Assembly (NCBI GenBank): GCA_003265885.1
Contig: QFBQ01000049.1
Location: 1 to 9,156, forward strand
Direction of reading: 5' to 3'
Source of the DNA: Candidatus Marinamargulisbacteria bacterium SCGC AG-343-D04
GTDB lineage: Bacteria; Margulisbacteria; Marinamargulisbacteria; GCA-2716485; GCA-002719695
Length of the DNA stretch: 9,156 bases
In this document: positions 1 through 7,223 of the stretch, one piece after another
Position numbering within the stretch: position 1 is the stretch's first letter
How the letters are laid out: each line of letters starts with the position of its first letter
Notes under the pieces: generated by a model
The model's input: the letters and a program-made list of their open reading frames with translations, nothing else
Databases searched by the model: none
Told to the model about the DNA's origin: nothing
Made by a program: the position numbers and the translations under genes

Positions 1-1356
1 ATCTACCACCGTCTTCGGACAAGACGCACTTAAATTAATACATCCCGACTCCGTAACCAATAGATCATCTTCAATACGAATCCCACAGTGCTCGGAATAT
101 CTAACCCCATCTATTTCGCAGTCAAATTCTCCATACAGCCCCGGCTCATTACTAATGACCATCCCCTCCTTTAACGGAACATCTCGATAATACCGATACG
201 GATCTCCATCATGAACAGAATGCCCAATCAGATGGCTCACAAAATGTGGGACTTTTTTATACGGACGCGAATAATGCCCCCCAATAGATATAAATTTCTC
301 ATCTAATTCCTGCTCCAAAAAACTCCAACAAACGTCATTTAGCTCAGAAACCGTCACGCCTGCCTTCACTCTTTTTTCTACTTCTTGCTGTGTTTTCAAC
401 ACACAGTTATAAAGCAACTTCTGAAGAGGATTAAACACCCCATTAGCAGGAACGGTTCGGGAAATATCTGCTGGCATAGCAAAATAACGTAATCCGAAAT
501 CTATCAACACTAGTCCATTAGGCTCGAGTGGCTGATTATTAGAATGATAATGTAAAACAGCCGCATTCTTCCCCGATGCCACTATGGCAGGAAAACTTTG
601 TCCCAACGGCGATGCCTTATATATTTCACCTTTCACATATCCAGCCAGCTCTGTTTCTGTTTTATATGTAGAAAATAACGCTAAACACCTCTTGAAGATA
701 TCTGCTGAATACTTGTTTGCCGTCAACAAATTGTCTCTATCTACTTTATCCAAACAAAGTCTGCTTTCGAATATACCTTGTATATTATGCAGATGAACCT
801 TTTTCTCTTTTCGCTTAAAATACGTCTTTAGTGACGCTTTAAATGCCCAATGAGAATCCCGAACAGCACGATCTTTTCCTTTCGTTTCATACCAAAATAG
901 GCCACAACGATTTGATTTTTCTCTCATCATTTCATCATGAATAAACTGCTTTAAATATCGAACGTCAAATACATCATCAACTCCCAACAAGTCCCGGCAT
1001 TCTTTCAGTGTTGAGGAATGAAAGCTAAATACATAGCCCTCCCAAAACTCTTTATTTTTATCTTGCTTAGGCAAGCCTAAGTATTGCTTCTTGCTAAAAG
1101 GGTTCATGACTAATGCAACATGACTCTGATTTAATCCCGTTAAATAAAGAAGCGACGGATCTTGATACAGCGGGTAGTCGCACTGTGCCCAAACATTCTT
1201 TTCTCCAAGCGCTTCATTTACCCCTGTAAGAACGGTAATGTCTCGACAGCGTTTTAATACGTGCTCTCTTCTCTCTTTATATCTGGCGACCGCGTCTTTA
1301 ACAGACAACCCATCTGAAATAAAAACGCTCTCAACAGCTCTTTCAAATACGCTCAA
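1..1356 (-). CDS. pepP: Xaa-Pro aminopeptidase, M24B family (PepP-like), 3' end beyond window
   Basis: Cytoplasmic metallo-aminopeptidase expected to remove an N-terminal residue that precedes proline. 452 codons are visible; the C-terminus lies beyond the left edge, and since E. coli PepP is about 440 aa, little should be missing. The N-terminal AMP_N-like domain shows DYPLYQDPSLLYLTG at residues 60-74. The pita-bread catalytic domain follows, with all five expected metal ligands: D286 (LIDFG), D297 (ADISRT), H375 (SHLIGHSVHD), E404 (SNEPG) and E429 (RIEDD). The proton-shuttle type histidines H269 (LHYHS) and H382 are also present. Spacings H269-D286, D286-D297, H375-H382 and H375-E404 equal those I recall for E. 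coli PepP, so the enzyme looks active. Start: the frame has no ATG or GTG after its upstream stop at 1380-1378; TTG at 1356 is chosen because AAGGGG lies 9 nt upstream (TTG at 1362 is too close). It overlaps the upstream tsaC-like gene by 14 nt, so translation is probably coupled. Confidence 0.93.
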   Translation of the reverse strand, partial: MSVFERAVESVFISDGLSVKDAVARYKERREHVLKRCRDITVLTGVNEALGEKNVWAQCDYPLYQDPSLLYLTGLNQSHVALVMNPFSKKQYLGLPKQDKNKEFWEGYVFSFHSSTLKECRDLLGVDDVFDVRYLKQFIHDEMMREKSNRCGLFWYETKGKDRAVRDSHWAFKASLKTYFKRKEKKVHLHNIQGIFESRLCLDKVDRDNLLTANKYSADIFKRCLALFSTYKTETELAGYVKGEIYKASPLGQSFPAIVASGKNAAVLHYHSNNQPLEPNGLVLIDFGLRYFAMPADISRTVPANGVFNPLQKLLYNCVLKTQQEVEKRVKAGVTVSELNDVCWSFLEQELDEKFISIGGHYSRPYKKVPHFVSHLIGHSVHDGDPYRYYRDVPLKEGMVISNEPGLYGEFDCEIDGVRYSEHCGIRIEDDLLVTESGCINLSASCPKTVVD

Positions 1357-1927
1357 ATTCAACTGCCCCTTTACGTATCACGCTTGGATTATCCGTTCGG
1401 ATATCAACAATAGTAGAGGCTGTATCAAGAGATGGCAATAATTCATCATACACAAAATCGCATTTATCTATAATCTCAGGATTACAGTCTGATACACGAC
1501 GCGCTGCCTTTTCCCCGCTAATATTTACACTGGTCGATATAAGAGGCGCATTAACTGCATCTAGTATCGTATTTAAGGGCTGGAATTGCGGGTATCGAAT
1601 AGCAATACTCTCTTTGTATTCCGTTAATTCATCCGGTACCCGTGCACTCTTTTCAAAAATAAAGGTCATTGGTCCAGGCCAATATCGCTTACAATACATC
1701 CTTTGACTCTCCGAGAGCCCCTCCGTTAGACTCTCAATCCACTTTTGAGAAGGAATTAAAAATAAAAACGGGGAATCTCCTCTTTTTTTTATAGCTCGAA
1801 TACGCTTTATATTCTCAATTGTCACTAGTCCAATAATTCCCAATACGGTATCACATGGGAAAATTCCTACCTGCCCTGATTTAATTCCATTGGCAATTTT
1901 TTGTATCGATTGTGATGATTCTTTCAT
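1343..1927 (-). CDS. tsaC: L-threonylcarbamoyladenylate synthase, TsaC/Sua5/YrdC family
   Basis: Expected to make threonylcarbamoyl-AMP from threonine, bicarbonate and ATP, the first step of t6A37 synthesis on ANN-decoding tRNAs (cytoplasmic). The 194-aa protein is a single YrdC domain without the extra C-terminal Sua5 domain, close to the ~190 aa of E. coli TsaC. Motifs in order: GQVGIFPCDTVLGI at 18-31 (family form PTDTvyGL, here with Cys in the second position of PTDT), the K-x-R signature K47-K48-R49, WPGPMTF at 83-89, SIAIRYP at 107-113, the S-x-N signature S133-x-N135 within STSVNISG, and the terminal IRKGAVE at 184-190. Intact KxR and SxN motifs favour TsaC over the YciO relative. ATG at 1927 is the only start between an in-frame TAA upstream and the first motif. 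There is no Shine-Dalgarno sequence before it, and a promoter-like pair sits directly upstream. It is first in a two-gene unit with the aminopeptidase. Confidence 0.92.
   Translation of the reverse strand: MKESSQSIQKIANGIKSGQVGIFPCDTVLGIIGLVTIENIKRIRAIKKRGDSPFLFLIPSQKWIESLTEGLSESQRMYCKRYWPGPMTFIFEKSARVPDELTEYKESIAIRYPQFQPLNTILDAVNAPLISTSVNISGEKAARRVSDCNPEIIDKCDFVYDELLPSLDTASTIVDIRTDNPSVIRKGAVEFERI
1366..1371 (-). promoter_or_regulatory. Ribosome binding site deciding the TTG start of the aminopeptidase
   Basis: AAGGGG on the minus strand, 9 nt before TTG at 1356 and only 3 nt before the alternative TTG at 1362. It lies inside the 3' end of the tsaC-like coding sequence, which supports translational coupling. 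This is seen in the sequence; its use is inferred. Confidence 0.6.
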
Positions 1928-2264
1928 CTCTATAGTGTAGTAGAATCTGTTTTATTGATCAATTTTCCTCTAAAATATTTCTTTAAAAAACAAGAAGGGA
2001 AAATCTCTAAATATTCAAAAAACATACACTATCTGCTCTTTTATAACATTTCTTGTAAAAAACCCGACCATTCAAACCTGTAAGTTGGCATAAAAAATAC
2101 TACAAAAAAACCTTATGGAGGAAGCTGAATTACGCCAATCTAATTAAACATAAAAAAACAAATGTCGGTATACACTAAAAAAATGAAATAAAAACAAAAT
2201 TATAAACGATAACCTAAGTATAGGGTATAAAATATATTACAAACATAATCAGAGGAGAAAAAAA
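1928..2264. other. Divergent AT-rich intergenic region
   Basis: This 337-nt spacer lies between the tsaC-like gene (leftward) and the giant lipoprotein gene (rightward). It is rich in A tracts and holds the tsaC promoter candidate. Near the right end TATAAAAT (2226-2233) could serve as a -10 box for the lipoprotein gene, but I find no convincing -35 at 16-18 nt. A 10-codon frame at 2115-2147 lacks a ribosome binding site and is not called. No RNA gene or attachment site is evident. Confidence 0.6.
1934..1962 (-). promoter_or_regulatory. Candidate sigma-70 promoter for the tsaC-pepP unit, possibly giving a leaderless mRNA
   Basis: On the minus strand TTGATC (1962-1957, 4 of 6 matches to TTGACA) is separated by exactly 17 nt from TACACT (1939-1934, 4 of 6 matches to TATAAT). 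The ATG begins 7 nt after the -10 box, about where transcription would start. That would explain why no Shine-Dalgarno sequence precedes this gene. Matches of this quality occur by chance in AT-rich DNA, so this is a moderate call. Confidence 0.4.
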
Positions 2265-3617
2265 ATGAAAAAAAATAAAACACTAAGACTATATACATCA
2301 GTAGTTGCAGCAATCCTAACCATATTCCTGGTCTCGTGTGGAGGAAAGACCTCCAATTTAAAAGATATCGCCGATGACACACACGAACCCTACTCAGGGG
2401 AGGCTACTCTTTCGTTTGCTATTAATCTAGACTCTGATTTAAGCTCTCAAATACAAGAAGGGTCGGCTCCGGTATCCGATCCTTCTACTCGAATTTCTGG
2501 ACTAAGCCTTTCAGAAGGCTCTAGCAATGCAAACACCTATACAAACTGTGATGGCCAGGTACAAGCTTTTGACATCGATAAAGGATTGTTTGTTTCTCTT
2601 GCCATTCCCGTCAGCATCGAAGGAAATAATGCTAAAGTTTACAACGTTAAACCCGGAGAAACATATTCAATATCCTTATCTTGCCCCGTAGATGGTGAAA
2701 AATCTTTACAATTACAAAGTCTCGCTTCTGTTCCTAAAGATGCCGATTCTTCTGAAGAAATCGTCAGCGACATCTCTGAAACAACGGCCTATCGTATGGC
2801 TGCTTTTAATGAAGCTGTTGACGACCTCGTTACCGAGCTAGAAAAAATAGAACTTTCTATATCTCAAAAAATGGATGAAATTGCCGCCCTTTTAGATGAC
2901 GTATCCTCTACTGTAACGACATTTATAGCCGAACAGAAACTACAGTTTCCGGATAAAGAAGATCTATTTATTGATCCTATTGTTTTGTTATCAGAAACAC
3001 CTGATTCAGATACTTTCCTCGACAAGGTGTCTCAGGATCTTTTAAGTGAAGAATCTATCATAACAAAACTTCAAGAATCTTCAGATACAGTTGTATCTAC
3101 ACTCTATATTGACAGTCAAACTATAAGTAAAGACCAATCACTCTTTCTTTTAAGAAGCTTACTTCCCTCGATACAATTCGACTCTATCTCTAACACCGCC
3201 CTCTTAGACGTATTTTCAGATATTATCGATCAAAACAAATCTGTTTCTATTGAAACTTTAGCCGAGGCAAGCACCCCCTCCCTCTATAGTGATAGCAGCT
3301 CCTTTTCTCTATATGCCATTTCTGCTACCAGAACACTTCTTGATCAAACATACAACACTCCCAGCCCTATTCCTTCTGACATCAACGAGGATATCTTGAA
3401 ATCTGTTTTTTCCAACGAAGACAGCCAAACATGGACAGCTCGTTCTGATGAAGAGCTTAGCTCTCTAGAGATAACTGGGGCTCAAGCCTTTATTGCATTT
3501 TATTCCGCAACGATGAGCGCCCAACTTAATACATCTGATGAAAATATCATTGCCTTCTCAAATAAATTACGTTCTATCGTTTTTTCTTCTAATACTCAAA
3601 GCTCTGCCCCATCTCCT
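2265..3617 (+). repeat. N-terminal module, copy in the first lipoprotein gene
   Basis: Residues 1-451 are collinear with residues 1-457 of the second lipoprotein, from signal peptide to the start of the first GYFERF-type unit. Shared blocks include SCGGKTSNL, TLSFAIN, SIPVSIEGNNAK-like and SLQLQSLAS, the Cys pair, DLLSEES and the NEDILKS..S.EDSQ.W segment. Similarity is also visible in the DNA, for example around 2701-2760 versus 8068-8130. The duplicated span therefore covers a full module, not just a signal peptide. Confidence 0.85.
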
Positions 3618-6600
3618 GGATATTTTGAACGATTCAACTTTGAAAATACTCAATACTCTTTCGATGTATACGATGAAGACGACAATGAAGTTTACCGAGT
3701 CTCAATGAAAAGCATTGTCACTCAAGAATCTGGCACTACTTATGTAAACCATTACTTCTTAACTAAGGAAAACAATACAATATCCATTGGAAAAGTACTT
3801 AGCATATCTGCAGGCCCAGACTATATAGCTACATCCACTGATGAGGGCGAATTTTCAGAGTCTCTCCCCCTACAAGACTCTTCTGACTTTACGCCTTTCT
3901 TGAATCTATATCGAACAGGGTTTGTGTCAGACCTCTCTATTGACGGAGCTAACTTCAGCAAAGCACTTACACTCATAAATGACAAAGGGCGACTATTTTA
4001 CATGCCTGAATCAGGAATCATAATTGGTTTCGATGGGTCCTCTAATTATGAGTTCAACGCTACTTCTTTTGATGACCTGTTAAGCCAATACCCAGAACTT
4101 CAGAACTTAGACAGCTTAGAAGTGAATAGCCATCAGACTTATGATATTACTGACAATGGGCTTGTTCTTCGAGAAGAAAGCGATGAAGAAGAACATGAAA
4201 ACGACTCTGCTATAGACGAAAGCCATGAAGAAAATCTCTCTGATGGATATTTTGAACGATTCAACTTTGAAAATGCTCAATATTCCTACGAAACCTATAC
4301 TACTGGAGAAGACTCTCAAATTACTAAGGTGACAGTCAAATCAATAGCAACAGAAGAAGCTGGAACAACATATTTCAACTATTATTTTGCAATGCAAAGC
4401 TTAAACAACACCATTACCATTATCAATCCATTTCGATTCTCTATAACAGAAAACTCTATCTCTATCATTACAGATGAAGGTGAGTTTACAGAATCACTAC
4501 CTTTGCCAAACACTTCTGTCTTGACTCCTTTCTTAGATGGTCATCTACAAGGCTTTATTTCAAATTTATCTGTTGACGGCACTACATTTAACAAGGCTCT
4601 TAAGCTTATAAATCCATGGGGCCAGAGCTTTTACATGACTGAATCTGGAATAATGATTGATACCAACAGTTCCTTTAATTATGATTTTAACTCGTCTTCT
4701 TTTGATGACCTATTAAACGAATACCCAGAACTTCAAAGCTTCGAAGAATTCAATAATCCAAAAACCTATGTCATCACTGACAACAGGCTTGTTCTTCTAG
4801 AAGAAATCTATGGAGAATTTGACTCCAATGTAGAAGAAGGACATGAAGAAGACGCTCATTCATACGCGTCTGATCTTTTCAATCAACCGATATTGGCTTT
4901 AAAATATGACGAAAGCGGGCAGGTAACACATGAAGTAAAATATGATAGGTTCGGATTTCCAACTATTTATAAAAGTGTTTACACAAATGGACAAAAAGTC
5001 TCCTCTAGCTTAGATCCTTATAGTATCTCTTCTGCTTATGTCGCTGGAGCTTATGACAATAAATCCCCAGAGGATGATGTTGCTATAAACATGAATGGCC
5101 AAGGTTTTCTAACTGAATATTCTCATTCTTATGGCAATGTAACGTTAAAATACAGCTATAACTCTCAAGGATTAGTGGAGAGAGAAGAGTATTATGATAA
5201 TGGCGAGTTGTTTTCTATTGAAATTTATGAATACTCAGAAAATTTAAAACACATCAAAACAAGCTCATATTATCCTGAAAAAAACGAACAATATGTTTAT
5301 ATTTTTTCAGAAGATGATAAAACCGCAACATTGCGAAAATCTACAATAGATGTTCCTTCTTATGAATACTCTGGAGAAGTTATTTCTGATGGGACTACTA
5401 TAGAAACTAATTTCATAATGACCAATGAGTCTGAATATAGACGTGGATGGCAGGAAGTGAATGAAGAAGAGCATGAAAACACCTCTAATGGATACTTCGA
5501 ACGATTCAACTTTGAAAATGCTCAATACTCTATCGAAACATATAATGAAGAAGACGATGAATATGAGGAAATGATAGTCAAGACTATTGTTACAGAAGAA
5601 GCAGGAACAACATATGCAAATATTTACTTCATACAAGAGGAAAGCTCGTCCATAACTATCGGCAAATTTCTGAGCTTAGCTATAACCCAAGACTCTATCT
5701 CTAACATCACTGATGATGGAGAGTTTACTACATCTTTCCCTTTGACTAACTCTAATGAAAGAACTCCTTTCCTGAACTATGAAAGTGTCGGATTTGCTAA
5801 AGATATTGATTTTGATGGAGTTACTATTAGCAAAGCCCTTAAAGTGATTGACAAAGGGAATGTTGATGATGGTGAAGAAGAGGAAATTGAATTTATCATT
5901 TCCGAATCAGGAAAAATACTCTCTAGCGAATGGACGAATATTCAATTCAACTCTTCTGGTTTTGATGAGTTGTTAAACCAATATCCAGAGCTTCAAAACT
6001 TCGAAAACTTAGAGGCCGGCAACCCAGAATATTATGAAATTACTGATAATGGACTTGTTCTTGAAGAAGATGAAGATGAAGATGAAGAGTCTAATGACAA
6101 TGGGAGTAACCAAGACTCTGATGAAAACACAGAAGACTCTTCTTCCGCCAATACAATTGGCTTTGAATATTCACATGATAAGACTGTATATTATGAAGAT
6201 ATTGAATCCATTCAGTTCACTAAAGTTGTCGATGGAGAAATAGGTGGAGAGCTTTTATTAGATGCGCTAGAAACCTCTAAAGCATTTTTATTAAAAGCTT
6301 TATCTCCTGACAGCTCGATTACTATTGAAGAGATAGACGCATATTTTGTCTATTTGAAAGAGTATGAAATATCATTTACTGGAAAGATGAGTGGGCCTAA
6401 AGGTTTTATGGAGTTTGGGCATCCTTACTGGGGAATTCGAGCCGTGTATGAAACACTATCCGAGGCCCTAGAATCCCAAGAATTTGATGTCACTGTACAA
6501 GCCATGCTTTATGGAGTAAGCGGTGGGACTGAAACAGTCGCATCCGGAATGGCAAGAATAGCTTATTCCAACATCTTATATGGTCTTAAGTATGGCTATA

Positions 6601-7223
6601 GCCAAGACACTGATGGAGATAGCATTGTCGACAACCAAGACGCCTTTCCTAATAATGCAGAAGAATGGGCCGATACCGACTTAGATGGCATTGGAGATAA
6701 CTCTGATACATCTCCATATCAACACTCTGACTACCAAGAAATAGCTCTTGGTTCTGATGAGGATATATTTAAGTCTTTAGAAAACAACACATTTAATTCC
6801 TCTGACTCCTCTACGGGGGAAATCTCTTTAGAAGCTTTATTAGCATCCGAAAAGTTCTTGGAATTATTTGGTGATGAATCGGTCGACTATACATCCTTAG
6901 ATATCTCCAAACATTTAGAGCTACTTTCTAAAACTGAGCTTTATTTTACATATTTAAAATCTAGCTTAGAGTTTCATTCTGGAAATGGATTTGATTCGAA
7001 AGCTCCTAAAGATTTTATAAAGTCAGGATATGAATGGTCGGAAGTAAATATATATAGCAGCGTATCAGAAGCATTTGGGAGTCAAGATAGCGGCATTGTA
7101 ATACAACATATTTTAGATGGATACACTTTTCAAACTTCTTTAGTAAGTGATGGATTGCTAGAAATGGCGAAAAATATAGTTGAGTATGGAAAGGAGTTTG
7201 GTTATACCACCGCTACTCCATAA
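2265..7223 (+). CDS. Giant modular lipoprotein with GYFERF-type repeats, YD-like insert and TSP3 calcium-binding segment; unknown family
   Basis: 1652-aa protein of unknown function, predicted to be exported and lipidated. Start: ATG with AGAGGAG 7 nt upstream, followed by a signal peptide MKKNKTLRLY plus a hydrophobic core ending in the lipobox LVSC (C25, Gly at +2, outer-membrane type). Layout: N-terminal module ~26-451 with C95 and C140 and a probable amphipathic helix ~186-226; repeat unit 1 at 452-638; acidic linker; unit 2 at 661-847; YD-repeat-like segment ~866-1062; linker containing EEEHEN; unit 3 at 1076-1268; Glu/Asp/Asn/Ser-rich linker ~1269-1294; C-terminal domain copy A ~1330-1445; TSP3-like calcium-binding segment 1448-1485; copy B ~1520-1647. 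There is no catalytic motif I can recognise. The sequence is acidic, Ser-rich and has only three cysteines. A paralogue follows downstream on the same strand. Likely a surface-anchored adhesin-like or structural protein, but that role is inference. Confidence 0.9.
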   Translation: MKKNKTLRLYTSVVAAILTIFLVSCGGKTSNLKDIADDTHEPYSGEATLSFAINLDSDLSSQIQEGSAPVSDPSTRISGLSLSEGSSNANTYTNCDGQVQAFDIDKGLFVSLAIPVSIEGNNAKVYNVKPGETYSISLSCPVDGEKSLQLQSLASVPKDADSSEEIVSDISETTAYRMAAFNEAVDDLVTELEKIELSISQKMDEIAALLDDVSSTVTTFIAEQKLQFPDKEDLFIDPIVLLSETPDSDTFLDKVSQDLLSEESIITKLQESSDTVVSTLYIDSQTISKDQSLFLLRSLLPSIQFDSISNTALLDVFSDIIDQNKSVSIETLAEASTPSLYSDSSSFSLYAISATRTLLDQTYNTPSPIPSDINEDILKSVFSNEDSQTWTARSDEELSSLEITGAQAFIAFYSATMSAQLNTSDENIIAFSNKLRSIVFSSNTQSSAPSPGYFERFNFENTQYSFDVYDEDDNEVYRVSMKSIVTQESGTTYVNHYFLTKENNTISIGKVLSISAGPDYIATSTDEGEFSESLPLQDSSDFTPFLNLYRTGFVSDLSIDGANFSKALTLINDKGRLFYMPESGIIIGFDGSSNYEFNATSFDDLLSQYPELQNLDSLEVNSHQTYDITDNGLVLREESDEEEHENDSAIDESHEENLSDGYFERFNFENAQYSYETYTTGEDSQITKVTVKSIATEEAGTTYFNYYFAMQSLNNTITIINPFRFSITENSISIITDEGEFTESLPLPNTSVLTPFLDGHLQGFISNLSVDGTTFNKALKLINPWGQSFYMTESGIMIDTNSSFNYDFNSSSFDDLLNEYPELQSFEEFNNPKTYVITDNRLVLLEEIYGEFDSNVEEGHEEDAHSYASDLFNQPILALKYDESGQVTHEVKYDRFGFPTIYKSVYTNGQKVSSSLDPYSISSAYVAGAYDNKSPEDDVAINMNGQGFLTEYSHSYGNVTLKYSYNSQGLVEREEYYDNGELFSIEIYEYSENLKHIKTSSYYPEKNEQYVYIFSEDDKTATLRKSTIDVPSYEYSGEVISDGTTIETNFIMTNESEYRRGWQEVNEEEHENTSNGYFERFNFENAQYSIETYNEEDDEYEEMIVKTIVTEEAGTTYANIYFIQEESSSITIGKFLSLAITQDSISNITDDGEFTTSFPLTNSNERTPFLNYESVGFAKDIDFDGVTISKALKVIDKGNVDDGEEEEIEFIISESGKILSSEWTNIQFNSSGFDELLNQYPELQNFENLEAGNPEYYEITDNGLVLEEDEDEDEESNDNGSNQDSDENTEDSSSANTIGFEYSHDKTVYYEDIESIQFTKVVDGEIGGELLLDALETSKAFLLKALSPDSSITIEEIDAYFVYLKEYEISFTGKMSGPKGFMEFGHPYWGIRAVYETLSEALESQEFDVTVQAMLYGVSGGTETVASGMARIAYSNILYGLKYGYSQDTDGDSIVDNQDAFPNNAEEWADTDLDGIGDNSDTSPYQHSDYQEIALGSDEDIFKSLENNTFNSSDSSTGEISLEALLASEKFLELFGDESVDYTSLDISKHLELLSKTELYFTYLKSSLEFHSGNGFDSKAPKDFIKSGYEWSEVNIYSSVSEAFGSQDSGIVIQHILDGYTFQTSLVSDGLLEMAKNIVEYGKEFGYTTATP
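3618..4178 (+). repeat. GYFERF-type repeat unit 1 (residues 452-638)
   Basis: First of three in-frame units in this protein; 187 residues. It runs from GYFERFNFEN to GLVLREE. Blocks shared with units 2 and 3: YFERFNFEN.QYS, an SGTTY or AGTTY segment, GEFSESLPL-like, TPFL, a DG..FSKAL.LI-like stretch, an ESG segment, FD-L-L..YPELQ, and ITDN.LVL. Alternating hydrophobic residues suggest a beta-rich domain (inference). Confidence 0.85.
4245..4805 (+). repeat. GYFERF-type repeat unit 2 (residues 661-847)
   Basis: 187 residues, the same length as unit 1, from GYFERFNFEN to RLVLLEE. Its first 41 nt differ from unit 1 at only two positions, while the rest is clearly more diverged. It is separated from unit 1 by a 22-residue acidic linker with EEEHEN and SHEEN. 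Confidence 0.85.
4860..5450 (+). other. YD-repeat-like segment inserted between units 2 and 3 (residues ~866-1062)
   Basis: Tyr-Asp/Asn-x-x-Gly signatures occur at residues 881-885 (YDESG), 893-897 (YDRFG) and 965-968 (YNSQG), and YYDNGEL follows closely. These sit in a Tyr-rich, probably beta-strand context. This resembles the YD/RHS type of extracellular repeat, but too few copies are present to be sure. Nothing equivalent separates units 1 and 2. Confidence 0.5.
5490..6068 (+). repeat. GYFERF-type repeat unit 3 (residues 1076-1268)
   Basis: 193 residues, slightly longer than units 1 and 2 because of an acidic insertion (a run of Asp and Glu, nt 5866-5890) before the ESG block. It starts GYFERFNFENAQYS and ends GLVLEE. 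It is preceded directly by the EEEHENTSN linker, related at DNA level to the linker before unit 2. Confidence 0.85.
6066..6089 (+). repeat. Hexanucleotide GAAGAT tract coding for Glu-Asp repeats
   Basis: Three perfect GAAGAT copies followed by GAAGAG, in frame, coding for EDEDEDEE just after unit 3. Changes in copy number would alter linker length without breaking the frame. Confidence 0.6.
6252..6599 (+). repeat. C-terminal domain, copy A (residues ~1330-1445)
   Basis: Shares an ordered pattern with copy B at the other side of the TSP3 segment: YLK (1363-1365), then PK.F...G...W, Y...SEA..SQ, a Q..L.G segment, T..V..G, and a closing YG..YGY or YG..FGY. The pattern is spaced almost identically in both, which points to an internal duplication. 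The domain itself is not one I recognise. Confidence 0.6.
6606..6719 (+). other. Thrombospondin type 3-like calcium-binding segment (residues 1448-1485)
   Basis: The segment begins DTDGDSIVDNQDAFP and ends with DTDLDGIGDNSDTSP. The Asp spacing DxDxDxxxD is the known calcium-binding arrangement of TSP3/OmpA-linker repeats. Such segments act as rigid, Ca-stabilised linkers between extracellular domains, which suits its position between the two copies of the C-terminal domain. Confidence 0.8.
6822..7205 (+). repeat. C-terminal domain, copy B (residues ~1520-1647)
   Basis: Second copy of the domain described for 6252-6599. It shows YLK, APKDFIKSGYEW, IYSSVSEAFGSQ, QHILDGYT and YGKEFGY in the same order. 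It is the last domain; only five residues follow. Confidence 0.6.

Noticed and set aside
584..796. Open frame on + strand, 70 codons
   Set aside because: Antisense to the PepP-like gene, whose conserved motifs fix the real frame.
1238..1441. Open frame on + strand, 67 codons
   Set aside because: Antisense to the overlap of the aminopeptidase and tsaC-like genes; no ribosome binding site.
2115..2147. 10-codon frame in the divergent spacer
   Set aside because: No ribosome binding site and no conserved features; short frames like this are expected by chance.
2200..2382. Hydrophobic open frame on - strand, 60 codons
   Set aside because: Its hydrophobic look comes from the reverse complement of the A-rich leader and signal-peptide region of the lipoprotein gene.
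4116..5636. Two - strand open frames (4116-4319 and 5307-5636) sharing a similar peptide
   Set aside because: The shared peptide is only the antisense of the conserved start of repeat units 2 and 3; the sense frame explains it.
3618..6068. CRISPR-like reading of the regularly repeated DNA
   Set aside because: Repeats lie inside one long open frame, are ~600-1200 nt apart, and code for a conserved protein unit.
6034..6243. Lys/Met-rich open frame on + strand, 69 codons
   Set aside because: Out-of-frame reading of the GAAGAT tract inside the lipoprotein gene.
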